DNA of 64,000 nucleotides from NCBI RefSeq assembly GCF_001273755.1, contig NZ_LGYA01000005.1, positions 533,842-597,841 of the forward strand, read 5' to 3'. Positions 34,757 through 43,199 of this stretch are shown here, one piece after another. Position 1 is the first letter of the stretch; the number at the start of each line of letters is the position of its first letter. The stretch is from Peribacillus butanolivorans. GTDB taxonomy: Bacteria > Bacillota > Bacilli > Bacillales > DSM-1321. The position numbers were made by a program, and so were the translations under genes. The notes beneath the pieces are model-generated. The model was not told the origin of the DNA and made no database searches. It saw nothing but the letters and a program-made list of their open reading frames with translations.

Positions 34757-35932
34757 CTACGCTACGTTAGCTCCTTCTATGTTTGAACTGAAAATATTAA
34801 TTTTTATCATAATCAATAAGAAAGCTAGTAATGCAAACACAATTCCGCTCCAGATGAGTTGATGTATTCCCAAGTGAGAAATAAACCAACCACCAATAGA
34901 TGCCCCCAAAGTAATTCCAAGATTGGAAAATGAGACAAACAAGCTGTTGCCGAATTCAGGTGCTTCCTTCGCTTCAGTTGTCAACCATGTTTGACTGACA
35001 ATTAGACCACCAGAATGCACTATTCCCCAAATGAAAACCATTAGAATCATCGGAATTAAATAAGAGTCCAAATAATAAGCGAATAAATAAATTACTATAT
35101 ATAGAAGGGGAAACATTATTACGGTCTTAGTTATGCTTTTTTGCAAGAATCCACCAAACAAAAAATTCCCAAAAATCATGATTAGACCAAACGCCATCAA
35201 CATTACACTAATCAAAGAACCATTCATATGTGTTAATTGTCCCAAATATTCGGCAAAGTAGCTGTACACAGAAAACATCGCTGCAAAGATAAACATAACG
35301 GCTGCGATGTTTAACCATAATCCCGGTTTACGTAATATTCCAAGCTGCATTCCATAAGACATTTTTTCCTCATTAGGCATGGAAGGAAGCCACATTAATA
35401 TTCCTACAAAAGCAATCGCATTTACAACAGCCCCAAATAAGAAAGCAGTTTCTAACGAAAACTGTTCCGCGAAATAAGAAGTTAAAGGTACGCCAAATGC
35501 AAATCCGAAAGTAATTCCGGCAAAAACCTTTGTAACTGCTTGGTTACTTTTTTCCGGAGGAACAAGTTTGGCAGCAGTCACAAGGGCTATCGAAAAAAAG
35601 ACAGGATGAAAAATAGCGGGTAGTATACGGAAAACTAGCATGATATCAAATTTCGTTGTACATGCATAAATAATATTCGAAATCGTGAACATAAACACTG
35701 AGGTTAATAGAATTACTTTACGATTAATTCCAGAAGTGAGTAATGTCAAGAATGGACCTGAAATGGCAACGATTAAAGCAAATATACTTACAAGTAATCC
35801 GGCTTGTGAAGTTGTTATATTAAATTTTTGAGTTATCTGGGGTAGAACTCCCACAATACCCATTTCAGTTGTAATAATGCCGAATACGCCTAGAGCCAAC
35901 ATAATAATAAGCAAAGGGTTAACTTTTTTCAT
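34757..35932 (-). CDS. MFS efflux transporter (DHA1 family)
   Basis: A 391-aa major facilitator with twelve helices. The start VFGIITTEMGIVGVLPQITQKFNIT is typical of drug/nucleoside/arabinose efflux members (AraJ/NepI/PbuE-like), followed by SGINRKVILL in the motif A loop. It likely exports a small molecule; substrate unknown. GGAGA stands 10 bases before ATG. It is downstream of an ArsR-type regulator gene in the same direction, with matching palindromes in front of both genes, so the regulator probably controls it. It abuts the truncated nuclease. Confidence 0.85.
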   Translation of the reverse strand: MKKVNPLLIIMLALGVFGIITTEMGIVGVLPQITQKFNITTSQAGLLVSIFALIVAISGPFLTLLTSGINRKVILLTSVFMFTISNIIYACTTKFDIMLVFRILPAIFHPVFFSIALVTAAKLVPPEKSNQAVTKVFAGITFGFAFGVPLTSYFAEQFSLETAFLFGAVVNAIAFVGILMWLPSMPNEEKMSYGMQLGILRKPGLWLNIAAVMFIFAAMFSVYSYFAEYLGQLTHMNGSLISVMLMAFGLIMIFGNFLFGGFLQKSITKTVIMFPLLYIVIYLFAYYLDSYLIPMILMVFIWGIVHSGGLIVSQTWLTTEAKEAPEFGNSLFVSFSNLGITLGASIGGWFISHLGIHQLIWSGIVFALLAFLLIMIKINIFSSNIEGANVA

Positions 35933-36010
35933 TAATACAAATCTCCATTCTTATTGTATATTTCTTAATTTATATATAGATATAAATCATTTATAAAATT
36001 AAATATCTGT

Positions 36011-36022
36011 ATATCTAGATAT
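36011..36022. promoter_or_regulatory. Palindrome upstream of the MFS gene
   Basis: ATATCTAGATAT is a perfect 12-base palindrome in the MFS promoter region. A related ATCTAT-N4-ATAGAT site precedes the ArsR gene. Candidate operator. Confidence 0.45.
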
Positions 36023-36060
36023 GTAAAAACAAAAAAAGAATGACCTCCTTTACGTTTATT

Positions 36061-36372
36061 TTATAGTTCTTTTTGAATGTACTCGGAAAATTCATGTATT
36101 GTTTTTTCATTCCGACGATAATAGGTCCACTTTCCGATTCGCTCAGATTCCAACAGCCCAGCTTTTTGCATGGTTAACAAATAACTAGAGATGACAGATT
36201 GTGCAAGCCCCGATTTAACCTGAATATCTCCCACACATACACCAACTTTAAAATTTAGCCCTTGTTGAAAATAAGGCTTTTCATTAAAGAACTTCTCTGG
36301 GTTTTTTAGCCATAGCAAAATTTGACGACGAGTATCATTTGACAAAGCTTTATAAATTAATAAAGGTTCCAT
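36061..36372 (-). CDS. ArsR-family transcriptional regulator
   Basis: A 103-aa winged-helix repressor. It starts MEPLLIYKALSNDTRRQIL, the standard ArsR opening, and carries the recognition helix SGLAQSVISSYLLTMQKAGLL, then a wing RIGKWTYYRRNE. One Cys lies in VCVGD, but the ELCVC metal site of classic ArsR proteins is absent, so it probably senses an organic ligand. ATG 36372 is chosen from homology; there is no good ribosome site, which may mean leaderless or weak translation. It stands upstream of the MFS exporter and likely represses it. Confidence 0.83.
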   Translation of the reverse strand: MEPLLIYKALSNDTRRQILLWLKNPEKFFNEKPYFQQGLNFKVGVCVGDIQVKSGLAQSVISSYLLTMQKAGLLESERIGKWTYYRRNEKTIHEFSEYIQKEL

Positions 36373-36384
36373 ATAAATCATTAT

Positions 36385-36400
36385 ATCTATTTTTATAGAT
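36385..36400. promoter_or_regulatory. Palindrome upstream of the ArsR gene
   Basis: ATCTAT TTTT ATAGAT lies 13 bases before the ArsR start and shares the half-site with the MFS promoter palindrome. Candidate autoregulatory operator. Confidence 0.5.
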
Positions 36401-36968
36401 TTGTAAATGTAAAGTTTACCGTTTTCACCGATAAGTAATTTGAAGATGCGGAAAAAGTAACACGAAAAAAGTGAATCTACATAGTGAATTAAGCTCTTAT
36501 CGAAAGTCGTACAGTAGTAGTCCTTTCGATATTTCTGTAGGGTCATCGATGATGCGAAGACCCTGATTTTCAGCTGGCAGAGTCATGGTAGGAGCCAACC
36601 CCGGTTCTGTCACCCACTGAATCCATGGCAGATACATCTTTTAAGCCGGGATGGGTGAAATATTCACTCAGTAACAAGGAAGAAGAGTCTTTTATCCATA
36701 AGCATAACCGTACATACCGATTTCGATGGAAATGGGAGTGAATCGATTTATGAAGGAATGACATGTTCAGAAAACATAAGCCAAGATTTATGCTGTCTTT
36801 TATGCTCAGATTCCCTCCTTCTTTCGCTCTGAATTTGGGTTAAAATCTAATCTTTCACCACCATAACCGGTGTCAAAAATGAGCGAATAAAGCTATTACA
36901 TAATAGGGGAATTTAGGGGAATAGCCCGGGAAATATCGAAGGGTGTTATGGAAATAGTAATGAAAACG
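36401..36968. other. Gap upstream of the ArsR gene
   Basis: About 570 bases. The minus strand stays open for 58 codons before the ArsR start but without sense as protein. The plus strand has a scrap VKYSLSNKEEESFIHKHN (about 36654) ending in TGA, without start. I recognise nothing. It may be remnants of deleted genes. Confidence 0.35.
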
Positions 36969-36999
36969 AAAAACCGTCAGCATTCTACTGACGGTTTTT
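36969..36999 (-). terminator. Terminator of the holin-like protein gene
   Basis: On the minus strand AAAAACCGTCAG pairs with CTGACGGTTTT around TAGAATG, then T-rich sequence. It directly follows the stop codon. Confidence 0.85.
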
Positions 37000-37332
37000 C
37001 TACTCTTTTTTTATAATAAGACTTTGGATGAAACTTAATAACAATGAACCGATTAGGGCTCCCCAAAAAGATTCTATTTCAAAGCCACTGACAACATAGG
37101 ATGTAATTTGGAACGTGAAGGCATTGATAATGAACGAAAACAAGCCGAAGGTTAGGATAGTGATCGGCAAAGCGATAAGTTGAAGAATTGGTTTAACTAG
37201 CATGTTCATGATTGATAATATAAAAACCGCCAGTAGGGCTGTACCATAAGATTTTATCGTGATGGAGTCGAGAAGCCAGTCAATAACGAGTAAAATCAAC
37301 CCGTTGATAAGAAATCGCATTATTATATTCAT
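37000..37332 (-). CDS. Phage holin family 4 / YvlD-type membrane protein
   Basis: A 110-aa protein with four hydrophobic segments and the pattern RFLINGLILLVIDWLLDSI, AVFILSIMNMLVKPILQL and ITILTFGLFSFIINAFTFQ, typical of the superfamily IV holin-like (DUF) proteins such as B. subtilis YvlD. Despite the name these chromosomal proteins are not phage genes; they are linked to envelope stress. CAGGAGGAG stands before ATG. Single gene with terminator. Confidence 0.85.
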   Translation of the reverse strand: MNIIMRFLINGLILLVIDWLLDSITIKSYGTALLAVFILSIMNMLVKPILQLIALPITILTFGLFSFIINAFTFQITSYVVSGFEIESFWGALIGSLLLSFIQSLIIKKE

Positions 37333-37456
37333 GAAAAACTCCTCCTGAAGACACTATTCTACACTAGTCATTATACTAAAATTTTATGAATTTCAGTTAT
37401 ATGTTTGCTGAATTGTCACAAAAAAATAACGATTCGAATACGTTTTCTTGCAGAAA

Positions 37457-37482
37457 ATAAAAAGCCCCATAATTGGGGCTTT
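37457..37482 (-). terminator. Terminator of tetR
   Basis: On the minus strand AAAGCCCC AATTAT GGGGCTTTTT, then ATTTT. Confidence 0.88.
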
Positions 37483-37489
37483 AACCAGT

Positions 37490-38377
37490 TTAGTTACTAG
37501 CGATAATCTTTTCGAAATCACTCAATTCTTTTGAGTTTTTAAGCTTTAAATTTGTGTTTAAAGATAGCAGAGCACTTTCGATAAGAAAGTGGCGCGGCTC
37601 ACCTTTTTGCAGAAATTCTTCTTGGATAAAGTGCACTAATTTTAAGTGTTTTACCCGTTCTGCTTCATCTTGGAAAAGTTTTAAGATGACTTTTTTAAGT
37701 TCGGCTGTAGAGTGAAGGAGAGCAGTGTGAAAATCCTGTTTCGTATCGAAACATTCTGGCAACCATTGCTTTATATAATCAGGATCGAGAAGCTGTACTC
37801 CTGATTGGCTCACATCATCGAAAAGAGTTTTAAGCCTATCAACACAATAACGAATTATTTCAGTAGGGTTGAAATCAGGCTCTTTAGCTAACGCATTAAA
37901 ATGAATGGTTTGGTGCATCATCCCTGAATAAAGTATGGCACAATCTAATATATAAGGTTTTTTCTCTTCGCCGAATATTTCTAGAAACCGTTTTGATAGC
38001 CAATGTATATGTTTGAATTTTGCATGTGTAATAAAGTTTTTAAGTTCGGTATCATTTGAAATCATTATTTCTTCAAATAAGGAAAATAGTTTATTACTTC
38101 TATTGGAGTGTATTTGTAATTCAGATTGTTTGATGAATATTTCAATATCCGCAACATTTTGACCGATTAATAGTTCATTACTTTCATGTTCGAATTTTTC
38201 TTGGGTAGAGATAAAGACAGCTTTAAGCAGTTCACTTTTAGAAGAAAAGTAGTTATAAAATGTCCCTTTTGAAATACCGCTATAGTCCAAAATATCCTGA
38301 ATAGATGTTGCTTGATAACCCTTTTCAATAAATAACTGGTGTGCATACTTAACTACAAGTTGTTTCCGTTCATTCAT
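37490..38377 (-). CDS. TetR-family transcriptional regulator, 295 aa
   Basis: N-terminal TetR DNA-binding domain with YAHQLFIEKGYQATSIQDIL and recognition helix SGISKGTFYNYFSSKSELL. The C-terminal part is long (about 240 residues) for the family, which usually totals 190-220 aa, so it has an extended ligand domain. ATG 38377 follows AAGGGTG. No exporter gene lies beside it; upstream is an 830-base gap, so its target cannot be named from context. Confidence 0.87.
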   Translation of the reverse strand: MNERKQLVVKYAHQLFIEKGYQATSIQDILDYSGISKGTFYNYFSSKSELLKAVFISTQEKFEHESNELLIGQNVADIEIFIKQSELQIHSNRSNKLFSLFEEIMISNDTELKNFITHAKFKHIHWLSKRFLEIFGEEKKPYILDCAILYSGMMHQTIHFNALAKEPDFNPTEIIRYCVDRLKTLFDDVSQSGVQLLDPDYIKQWLPECFDTKQDFHTALLHSTAELKKVILKLFQDEAERVKHLKLVHFIQEEFLQKGEPRHFLIESALLSLNTNLKLKNSKELSDFEKIIASN

Positions 38378-38741
38378 ATAAATCACCCTTACTCTTATTG
38401 GACGGTCATTTTAACGTAATAGTATCTTATTTTTTATACGAACACAAACCAGTATTTTCACAATTGTTTTATTGCTTAATTCTAGGGAAGGGAGTAGTGT
38501 CAGGAAAAATGAACGATAAGTTTAATAGAAGAAAAAGTAATAGAGTTCAACATCAATAAAACGACCACTGAATAGGGTAGATAGCGACCTTCATAACGGT
38601 GGATTCATAGCTTTCCTAAACTAAACTTTAGTGAATGTGGCTCTACCATCGATTAGGTGTGGAGTTTTTTTACGTTCTTCATAAAGTGTGTTTGATCAGA
38701 TACCGGAATCTCACAAAAAAGATAAAAGCATTAGTTTTTAG
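38378..38741. other. Gap upstream of tetR
   Basis: No gene longer than about 20 codons with a ribosome site. An ATG at 38510 opens 16 codons only (MNDKFNRRKSNRVQHQ). The sequence is AT-rich. Nothing recognised. Confidence 0.4.
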
Positions 38742-38777
38742 AGCTGCCATTCCTTTTATAAGGATGGTAGCTGTTTT
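38742..38777 (+). terminator. Orphan terminator-like hairpin
   Basis: AGCTGCCATTCC pairs with GGATGGTAGCT across TTTTATAA and is followed by GTTTT. No intact gene leads into it. Confidence 0.6.
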
Positions 38778-39124
38778 GCTGTTTTGCTTGTGATTTAAAA
38801 AAAGGAAATAGAAGTGAACATTGTCACATGCGAATCTTATGCTTTGTTATAAAATGAGAGAGTGAGCTAGATTTATCCAATTTTTAAGAAAATTATGGAA
38901 GATACTTAAACTTATCTTCATTCTCGTTTAATATCCTATTAGATATAGAAATGATAAAATCATGCAGTATGAAGGAAAAGTGACATTGAAGTGAAATACC
39001 AGTAAAAGGGATGAAAAAATCGAAGAAAATTGTAGTAAAGCGATTTATAAAATTTGATATTTCCTTTTACTGGATTTAAAATAAAAGTATAAACAATTAC
39101 AACCTTAATGAATTAATTATTATA

Positions 39125-39139
39125 TTAAAATTATTATAA
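39125..39139. promoter_or_regulatory. PerR box upstream of catalase
   Basis: TTAAAATTATTATAA differs at one position from the PerR consensus TTATAATNATTATAA. It lies just upstream of a TTGATT -35 element (39147-39152) and 72 bases before the katA ATG. Confidence 0.65.
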
Positions 39140-39158
39140 ATAAGTATTGATTTTTTTC

Positions 39159-39173
39159 TGATAAGGCTTATCA
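39159..39173. promoter_or_regulatory. Fur/PerR-like 7-1-7 palindrome
   Basis: TGATAAG G CTTATCA is a perfect 7-1-7 palindrome matching the Fur consensus TGATAATNATTATCA at 13 of 15 positions. It covers the spacer and -10 region of the katA promoter. Confidence 0.5.
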
Positions 39174-39210
39174 TTATATACATAAATAATAATGAAAAGG
39201 TGGTTCAATT

Positions 39211-40677
39211 ATGACTAATAAGACAAACCTTACAACTAGCTGGGGTGCACCAGTTGGAGATAACCAAAATTCAATCACTGCGGGACAACGTGGCCCTGTA
39301 CTCATTCAAGATGTACACTTATTAGAAAAATTAGCGCACTTTAACCGTGAACGTGTGCCTGAACGTGTAGTTCATGCAAAAGGTGCCGGTGCATTCGGTA
39401 CTTTCGAAGTAACGAACGACCTTTCTAAGTATACGAAAGCTAAACTTTTCAATGGTGTTGGCAAGAAGACAGATTTATTTATCCGTTTTTCTACAGTAGC
39501 TGGCGAATTAGGCTCAGCTGATACAGTTCGTGATCCACGTGGATTTGCTGTTAAATTCTACACGGAAGAAGGAAACTACGATATCGTTGGTAACAATACG
39601 CCTGTATTCTTTATCCGCGATGCGATCAAATTCCCCGATTTCATCCATACACAAAAGAGAGATCCAAGAACACATTTGAAAAACCCGACTGCGGTCTGGG
39701 ATTTTTGGTCACATTCACCAGAATCTCTACACCAAGTAACGATTCTAATGTCTGACCGAGGCATTCCGGCTACACTTCGTCATACACATGGTTTTGGAAG
39801 CCATACATTTAAATGGGTGAATGATGAAGGACAAGGTGTTTGGGTGAAATATCACTTTAAGACAGAACAAGGCATCAAAAACCTTGATGTGAATCTTGCT
39901 GCAAAACTTGCGGGTGAAAACCCTGATTACCATACGGAAGATCTTTTCAATGCAATTGAAAAAGGCGACTTCCCTGCATGGAAATTATACGTACAAATCA
40001 TGCCTTTGGAAGATGCAGATACCTACCGTTTCGATCCATTTGATGTAACAAAAGTATGGTCTCAAAAAGATTACCCGTTAATCGAACTTGGCCGGATGGA
40101 ATTGAATAGGAATCCTGAAAACTATTTTGCAGAAGTAGAGCAAGCTACGTTCTCACCAGGAACATTCGTACCAGGAATTGAAGCTTCTCCAGACAAAATG
40201 CTTCAAGGACGTCTATTTGCATATGGTGATGCACACCGTTACCGTGTTGGTTCTAACCACAACCAACTTCCGGTTAACCGTCCGAAAGTGGAAGCAAACA
40301 ACTATCAACGTGATGGCTTCATGCGTGCGGATGACAATGGCAAGGGTTCAGTTTATTATGAGCCTAATAGCTTTGATGGCCCTACTGAAACAGCTGAAAA
40401 TAAAACCACTCCATTTGAAGTGACTGGGCAAGTTGCACAAGTAGGACATAACAGTGATGACCACTACACTCAAGCAGGTGACTTATACCGTCTATTGAGT
40501 GAAGAAGAAAAAACTAGACTTGTAGAAACTATTGTGGGAGCAATGAAACCAGTCGAATTAGAAGAAATCAAACTTCGCCAAATTGGCCATTTCTACAAAG
40601 CTGATCCAGAATACGGAACACGCGTTGCTGAAGGTCTAGGCTTAGCAGTACCAGAAGAAGCAAGAAGCATAAAATAA
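39211..40677 (+). CDS. katA: Vegetative haem catalase
   Basis: A 488-aa monofunctional clade 3 type catalase that breaks hydrogen peroxide into water and oxygen in the cytosol. Active-site His55 in RVVHAKGAGAFGTF, the distal Asn in DIVGNNTPVFFIRDA, and the haem-ligand Tyr in RLFAYGDAHRYR are present. B. subtilis KatA has 483 aa. AAAAGGTGG precedes the ATG. The promoter region carries a PerR box and a second Fur-like palindrome, in line with peroxide induction. Single gene with its own terminator. Confidence 0.97.
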   Translation: MTNKTNLTTSWGAPVGDNQNSITAGQRGPVLIQDVHLLEKLAHFNRERVPERVVHAKGAGAFGTFEVTNDLSKYTKAKLFNGVGKKTDLFIRFSTVAGELGSADTVRDPRGFAVKFYTEEGNYDIVGNNTPVFFIRDAIKFPDFIHTQKRDPRTHLKNPTAVWDFWSHSPESLHQVTILMSDRGIPATLRHTHGFGSHTFKWVNDEGQGVWVKYHFKTEQGIKNLDVNLAAKLAGENPDYHTEDLFNAIEKGDFPAWKLYVQIMPLEDADTYRFDPFDVTKVWSQKDYPLIELGRMELNRNPENYFAEVEQATFSPGTFVPGIEASPDKMLQGRLFAYGDAHRYRVGSNHNQLPVNRPKVEANNYQRDGFMRADDNGKGSVYYEPNSFDGPTETAENKTTPFEVTGQVAQVGHNSDDHYTQAGDLYRLLSEEEKTRLVETIVGAMKPVELEEIKLRQIGHFYKADPEYGTRVAEGLGLAVPEEARSIK

Positions 40678-40704
40678 TGAATTCTTAATCTTAACAAAAA
40701 GCAA

Positions 40705-40740
40705 ACAGGCATCCATTTATAAATGGGTGCCTGTATTAAT
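40705..40740 (+). terminator. Terminator of katA
   Basis: ACAGGCATCC pairs with GGGTGCCTGT around ATTTATAAAT, followed by ATTAATTT. Confidence 0.8.
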
Positions 40741-40913
40741 TTGAAGGTTAAACGGCTTGATGTGGAGAAAATTGGGCTGGGTTATTTGACCAATATGACA
40801 GTGCTGCCAACCAAAGCGGTTTGTATTTGTGTATTGGCACAACCCATTATTGGGATGAAAATTGGCAATAATTTGGCCAAATCAGCATACATTTGGATAA
40901 GTGGAGGTGCAGA

Positions 40914-42107
40914 ATGGACGTTTTTGTGCGGCAGAATGATTCCTTGTGGCATTATAGCCAATTATTCAATGTGAATTATCAACTGATAATTGATTCCAAT
41001 AGCGGGATTGATCCTCTTGCCCTCATGATAGGACAGAAGATCAAAATTCCAGGCTTTACGACGACTGGTCATCATATTAAGAAAGGGGATTCCTTATGGG
41101 CGATTGCCAAATCACGCAATCTTCCATTGGATGCACTATTTTTGGTTAATCCTAGTCTCAATGCGAATGCCTTGCAAATTGGCCAGACGATTTCTGTACC
41201 ATTAAGGATTACTTGGAGGCTTGTTCAAGGAAATCAGGAATATGACTATCAAACGATGATGAATGATGTAAAACGACTGAAAAGCATCTATCCTTTTATT
41301 AAAACATCCTCGATTGGAGATTCGGTTCTCGGGAAGGAGATCCCTGAAGTGCTGATTGGGAATGGTGACAAACGAGTGCACTATAATGGTTCATTTCATG
41401 CAAATGAGTGGATTACGACCCCTGTGATTATGACTTTTTTAAATGATTATTTAATGGCAATCACGAATCAAACTGGGATCCGCAGTCTATCTCTATTCCC
41501 TTATTATCAGCAGACGATGCTATCTCTCGTTCCGATGGTGAATCCTGATGGAGTGGAGCTGGTTCTAAAAGGACCACCTGCTGATGCCTCATTGAAATCA
41601 CAGCTCGTGGAATGGAATAATAATAGCGAGGATTTTTCTGGCTGGAAAGCTAATATCAATGGAGTCGATCTGAATGATCAGTTTCCCGCCAAATGGGAGC
41701 TAGAACAAGCTCGCAATATGGTCACGAAGCCAGGACCAGCAAATTATTCTGGAAAAGGTCCGCTAACGCAGCCAGAGGCAATTGCGATGGCTGATTTGAC
41801 AAGAAAACGGGATTTTGACAGAGTGCTTGCTTTTCATACCCAAGGGGAGGTCATTTATTGGGGGTTTGAAGATTTGGAACCACCCGAGTCTAAAACGATC
41901 GTCAATGAATTTGCGAGGGTCAGCGGTTATGAGCCCGTCAAATCCGCTAATAGTTATGCAGGATATAAGGATTGGTTTATTCAGGATTGGCGGAGGCCAG
42001 GGTTTACCGTTGAGCTCGGCAAAGGAAAAAACCCGCTTCCTTTAACACAATTTGATGAGATTTATCAGAAAACGCTGGGGATTTTTCTAGCTGGTTTGTA
42101 TATGTGA
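40914..42107 (+). CDS. LysM and M14 peptidase: gamma-D-glutamyl-diamino acid endopeptidase I (YqgT-like)
   Basis: A 397-aa wall hydrolase. Residues 2-46 and 54-96 are two LysM domains (RQNDSLWHYSQ; KKGDSLWAIAK). The M14 zinc carboxypeptidase domain follows from about residue 108, with zinc ligands H162 and E165 in SFHANEW, the third His in VLAFHTQGEV, and the catalytic Glu in GFTVELGKG. Relatives (Lysinibacillus ENP1, B. subtilis YqgT) split the gamma-D-Glu to diaminopimelate bond of sporulation-stage peptidoglycan. There is no signal peptide, as in spore enzymes. ATG 40914 is chosen because GGAGGTG precedes it. Confidence 0.9.
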   Translation: MDVFVRQNDSLWHYSQLFNVNYQLIIDSNSGIDPLALMIGQKIKIPGFTTTGHHIKKGDSLWAIAKSRNLPLDALFLVNPSLNANALQIGQTISVPLRITWRLVQGNQEYDYQTMMNDVKRLKSIYPFIKTSSIGDSVLGKEIPEVLIGNGDKRVHYNGSFHANEWITTPVIMTFLNDYLMAITNQTGIRSLSLFPYYQQTMLSLVPMVNPDGVELVLKGPPADASLKSQLVEWNNNSEDFSGWKANINGVDLNDQFPAKWELEQARNMVTKPGPANYSGKGPLTQPEAIAMADLTRKRDFDRVLAFHTQGEVIYWGFEDLEPPESKTIVNEFARVSGYEPVKSANSYAGYKDWFIQDWRRPGFTVELGKGKNPLPLTQFDEIYQKTLGIFLAGLYM

Positions 42108-42121
42108 ATTTGTCCATGTGA

Positions 42122-42158
42122 AAAAGCTCAACTCCTGGTCTTTAGGGGAAGAGCTTTT
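42122..42158 (+). terminator. Terminator of the M14 peptidase gene
   Basis: AAAAGCTC(AA)CTCC pairs with GGGG(AA)GAGCTTTT. Confidence 0.8.
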
Positions 42159-42370
42159 AGTCCTATAGACTATTAGACCGGAAACGATGATGAGGGCTGC
42201 TTCAATAATAAGGTAAAGTTTGAATTGCCTTATTGATTGCATGATTAACTCGTTTTTAAGCCTAAAAGTAACGATTTTTCTCCAGCATTCGTATTGCTTA
42301 AATTGCAGCCCTTACCTAAAAGGTATACTAATAGTTTTACGGTAAAGAAGCTTGACTCCTTTAGCGCTAG

Positions 42371-42432
42371 TATCGGCCCCACCTACGCCAGATACATTGA
42401 CGGCCACGCATGCCATCCAACCTAAGTTTATT
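42371..42432. repeat. Dispersed palindromic repeat, copy A
   Basis: This 62-base stretch resembles 56064-56126 (about 41 of 53 aligned bases equal by eye). Both contain GGCCCC.CCT.CGCCA and a central palindrome; see findings. Confidence 0.65.
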
Positions 42433-42436
42433 ATAA

Positions 42437-42452
42437 TAGAAAGCGCTTACAT
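42437..42452. promoter_or_regulatory. cre-like CcpA site with -10 box
   Basis: TAGAAAGCGCTTACAT agrees with the cre consensus in all but one position. It directly follows TATAAT (42433-42438). No gene starts downstream on +; a hairpin at 42498-42539 could end a short RNA. Confidence 0.45.
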
Positions 42453-42497
42453 TTACAAAAAAATCGTAGAACAAATTTCGACATCTACTCCTGTATA

Positions 42498-42539
42498 CCC
42501 ACCTTAGTGAAGGGAAATTTGACTTCTCACTGAGGTGGG
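42498..42539. terminator. Hairpin downstream of hypothetical minus-strand gene
   Basis: CCCACCTTAGTGA pairs with TCACTGAGGTGGG (one mismatch), followed on + by ATTCTTTAG. Weak T-run on either strand. Confidence 0.55.
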
Positions 42540-42559
42540 ATTCTTTAGTATTAACCATG

Positions 42560-42886
42560 TTAACGAGCGATGAATTCCTGAAGTTTTTTTGTTAGGCCGC
42601 CATTGCCAAATTTAATGAACTTTGTTTTTCCAGCTTCCTGTTCTGGAGAAGCAGCAAATTCCAAGAAGGCTAAAAGGTTGATCCGACGGTTAAGGATATG
42701 GATGATACCATATTCATAAAACCAATTATCAATCGTATTGTAAACTCCTTTATTCAGCGAATATTGCTGCTGGCACCATTGAAAAAATTTTCTATCAGGC
42801 AGATGGAGGTACTCCATCTCTTCTAAGCGGGTATTTTTTTTCTCCTTCATAATAGGGAACATAGGCCTTAGTAATTCTTTTTGCAA
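42560..42886 (-). CDS. Hypothetical protein, 108 aa
   Basis: A soluble basic-aromatic protein with REFFQWCQQ-like content: LPDRKFFQWCQQQYSLNKG and WFYEYGIIHILNRRINLLAF. TTG 42886 is preferred since GGGAGG lies eight bases upstream; a frame from ATG 42934 would place the ribosome site inside the coding part. No signal peptide or full membrane helix. I do not recognise the family. It is divergent from purT. Confidence 0.6.
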   Translation of the reverse strand: MQKELLRPMFPIMKEKKNTRLEEMEYLHLPDRKFFQWCQQQYSLNKGVYNTIDNWFYEYGIIHILNRRINLLAFLEFAASPEQEAGKTKFIKFGNGGLTKKLQEFIAR

Positions 42887-43120
42887 AGTCAATTCCTCCC
42901 TCATTTGATAATAACGAAAAGGCCCCCTATTCATGTTGTTGAATAGAGAGCCTCTAGTGAACTAGTCAGCCGATATATTTATTATATAAAACCAGCATAA
43001 AACATATTAAACTTAGTTGTCAAGTATGAATTAAATGCAGGTTTTTGTATTAAGCGTTTTATTTCTTAAAAAACCCGTATTTATTACGTTCACTTGCTAT
43101 TAATAGAGAAAAATAAATGA

Positions 43121-43165
43121 AAAGACGAATAAAATTTTGTGTTTATTCATTTATAGTTCGTATAT
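43121..43165. promoter_or_regulatory. PurR box pair and -10 box of purT
   Basis: On the minus strand 43165-43153 reads ATATACGAACTAT, 12 of 13 matches to the PurR box AWWWCCGAACWWT. A weaker opposite-facing copy AAAGACGAATAAA lies at 43121-43133, 19 bases away, the usual paired layout. TATAAT is at 43163-43168. Confidence 0.5.
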
Positions 43166-43199
43166 AATGGTTTTGAAGACATAGAGGGGGAGAGACTGG

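Noticed and set aside
36570..36764. Minus-strand 64-codon frame
   Set aside because: No ribosome site, Ser/His-rich translation with no recognisable pattern.
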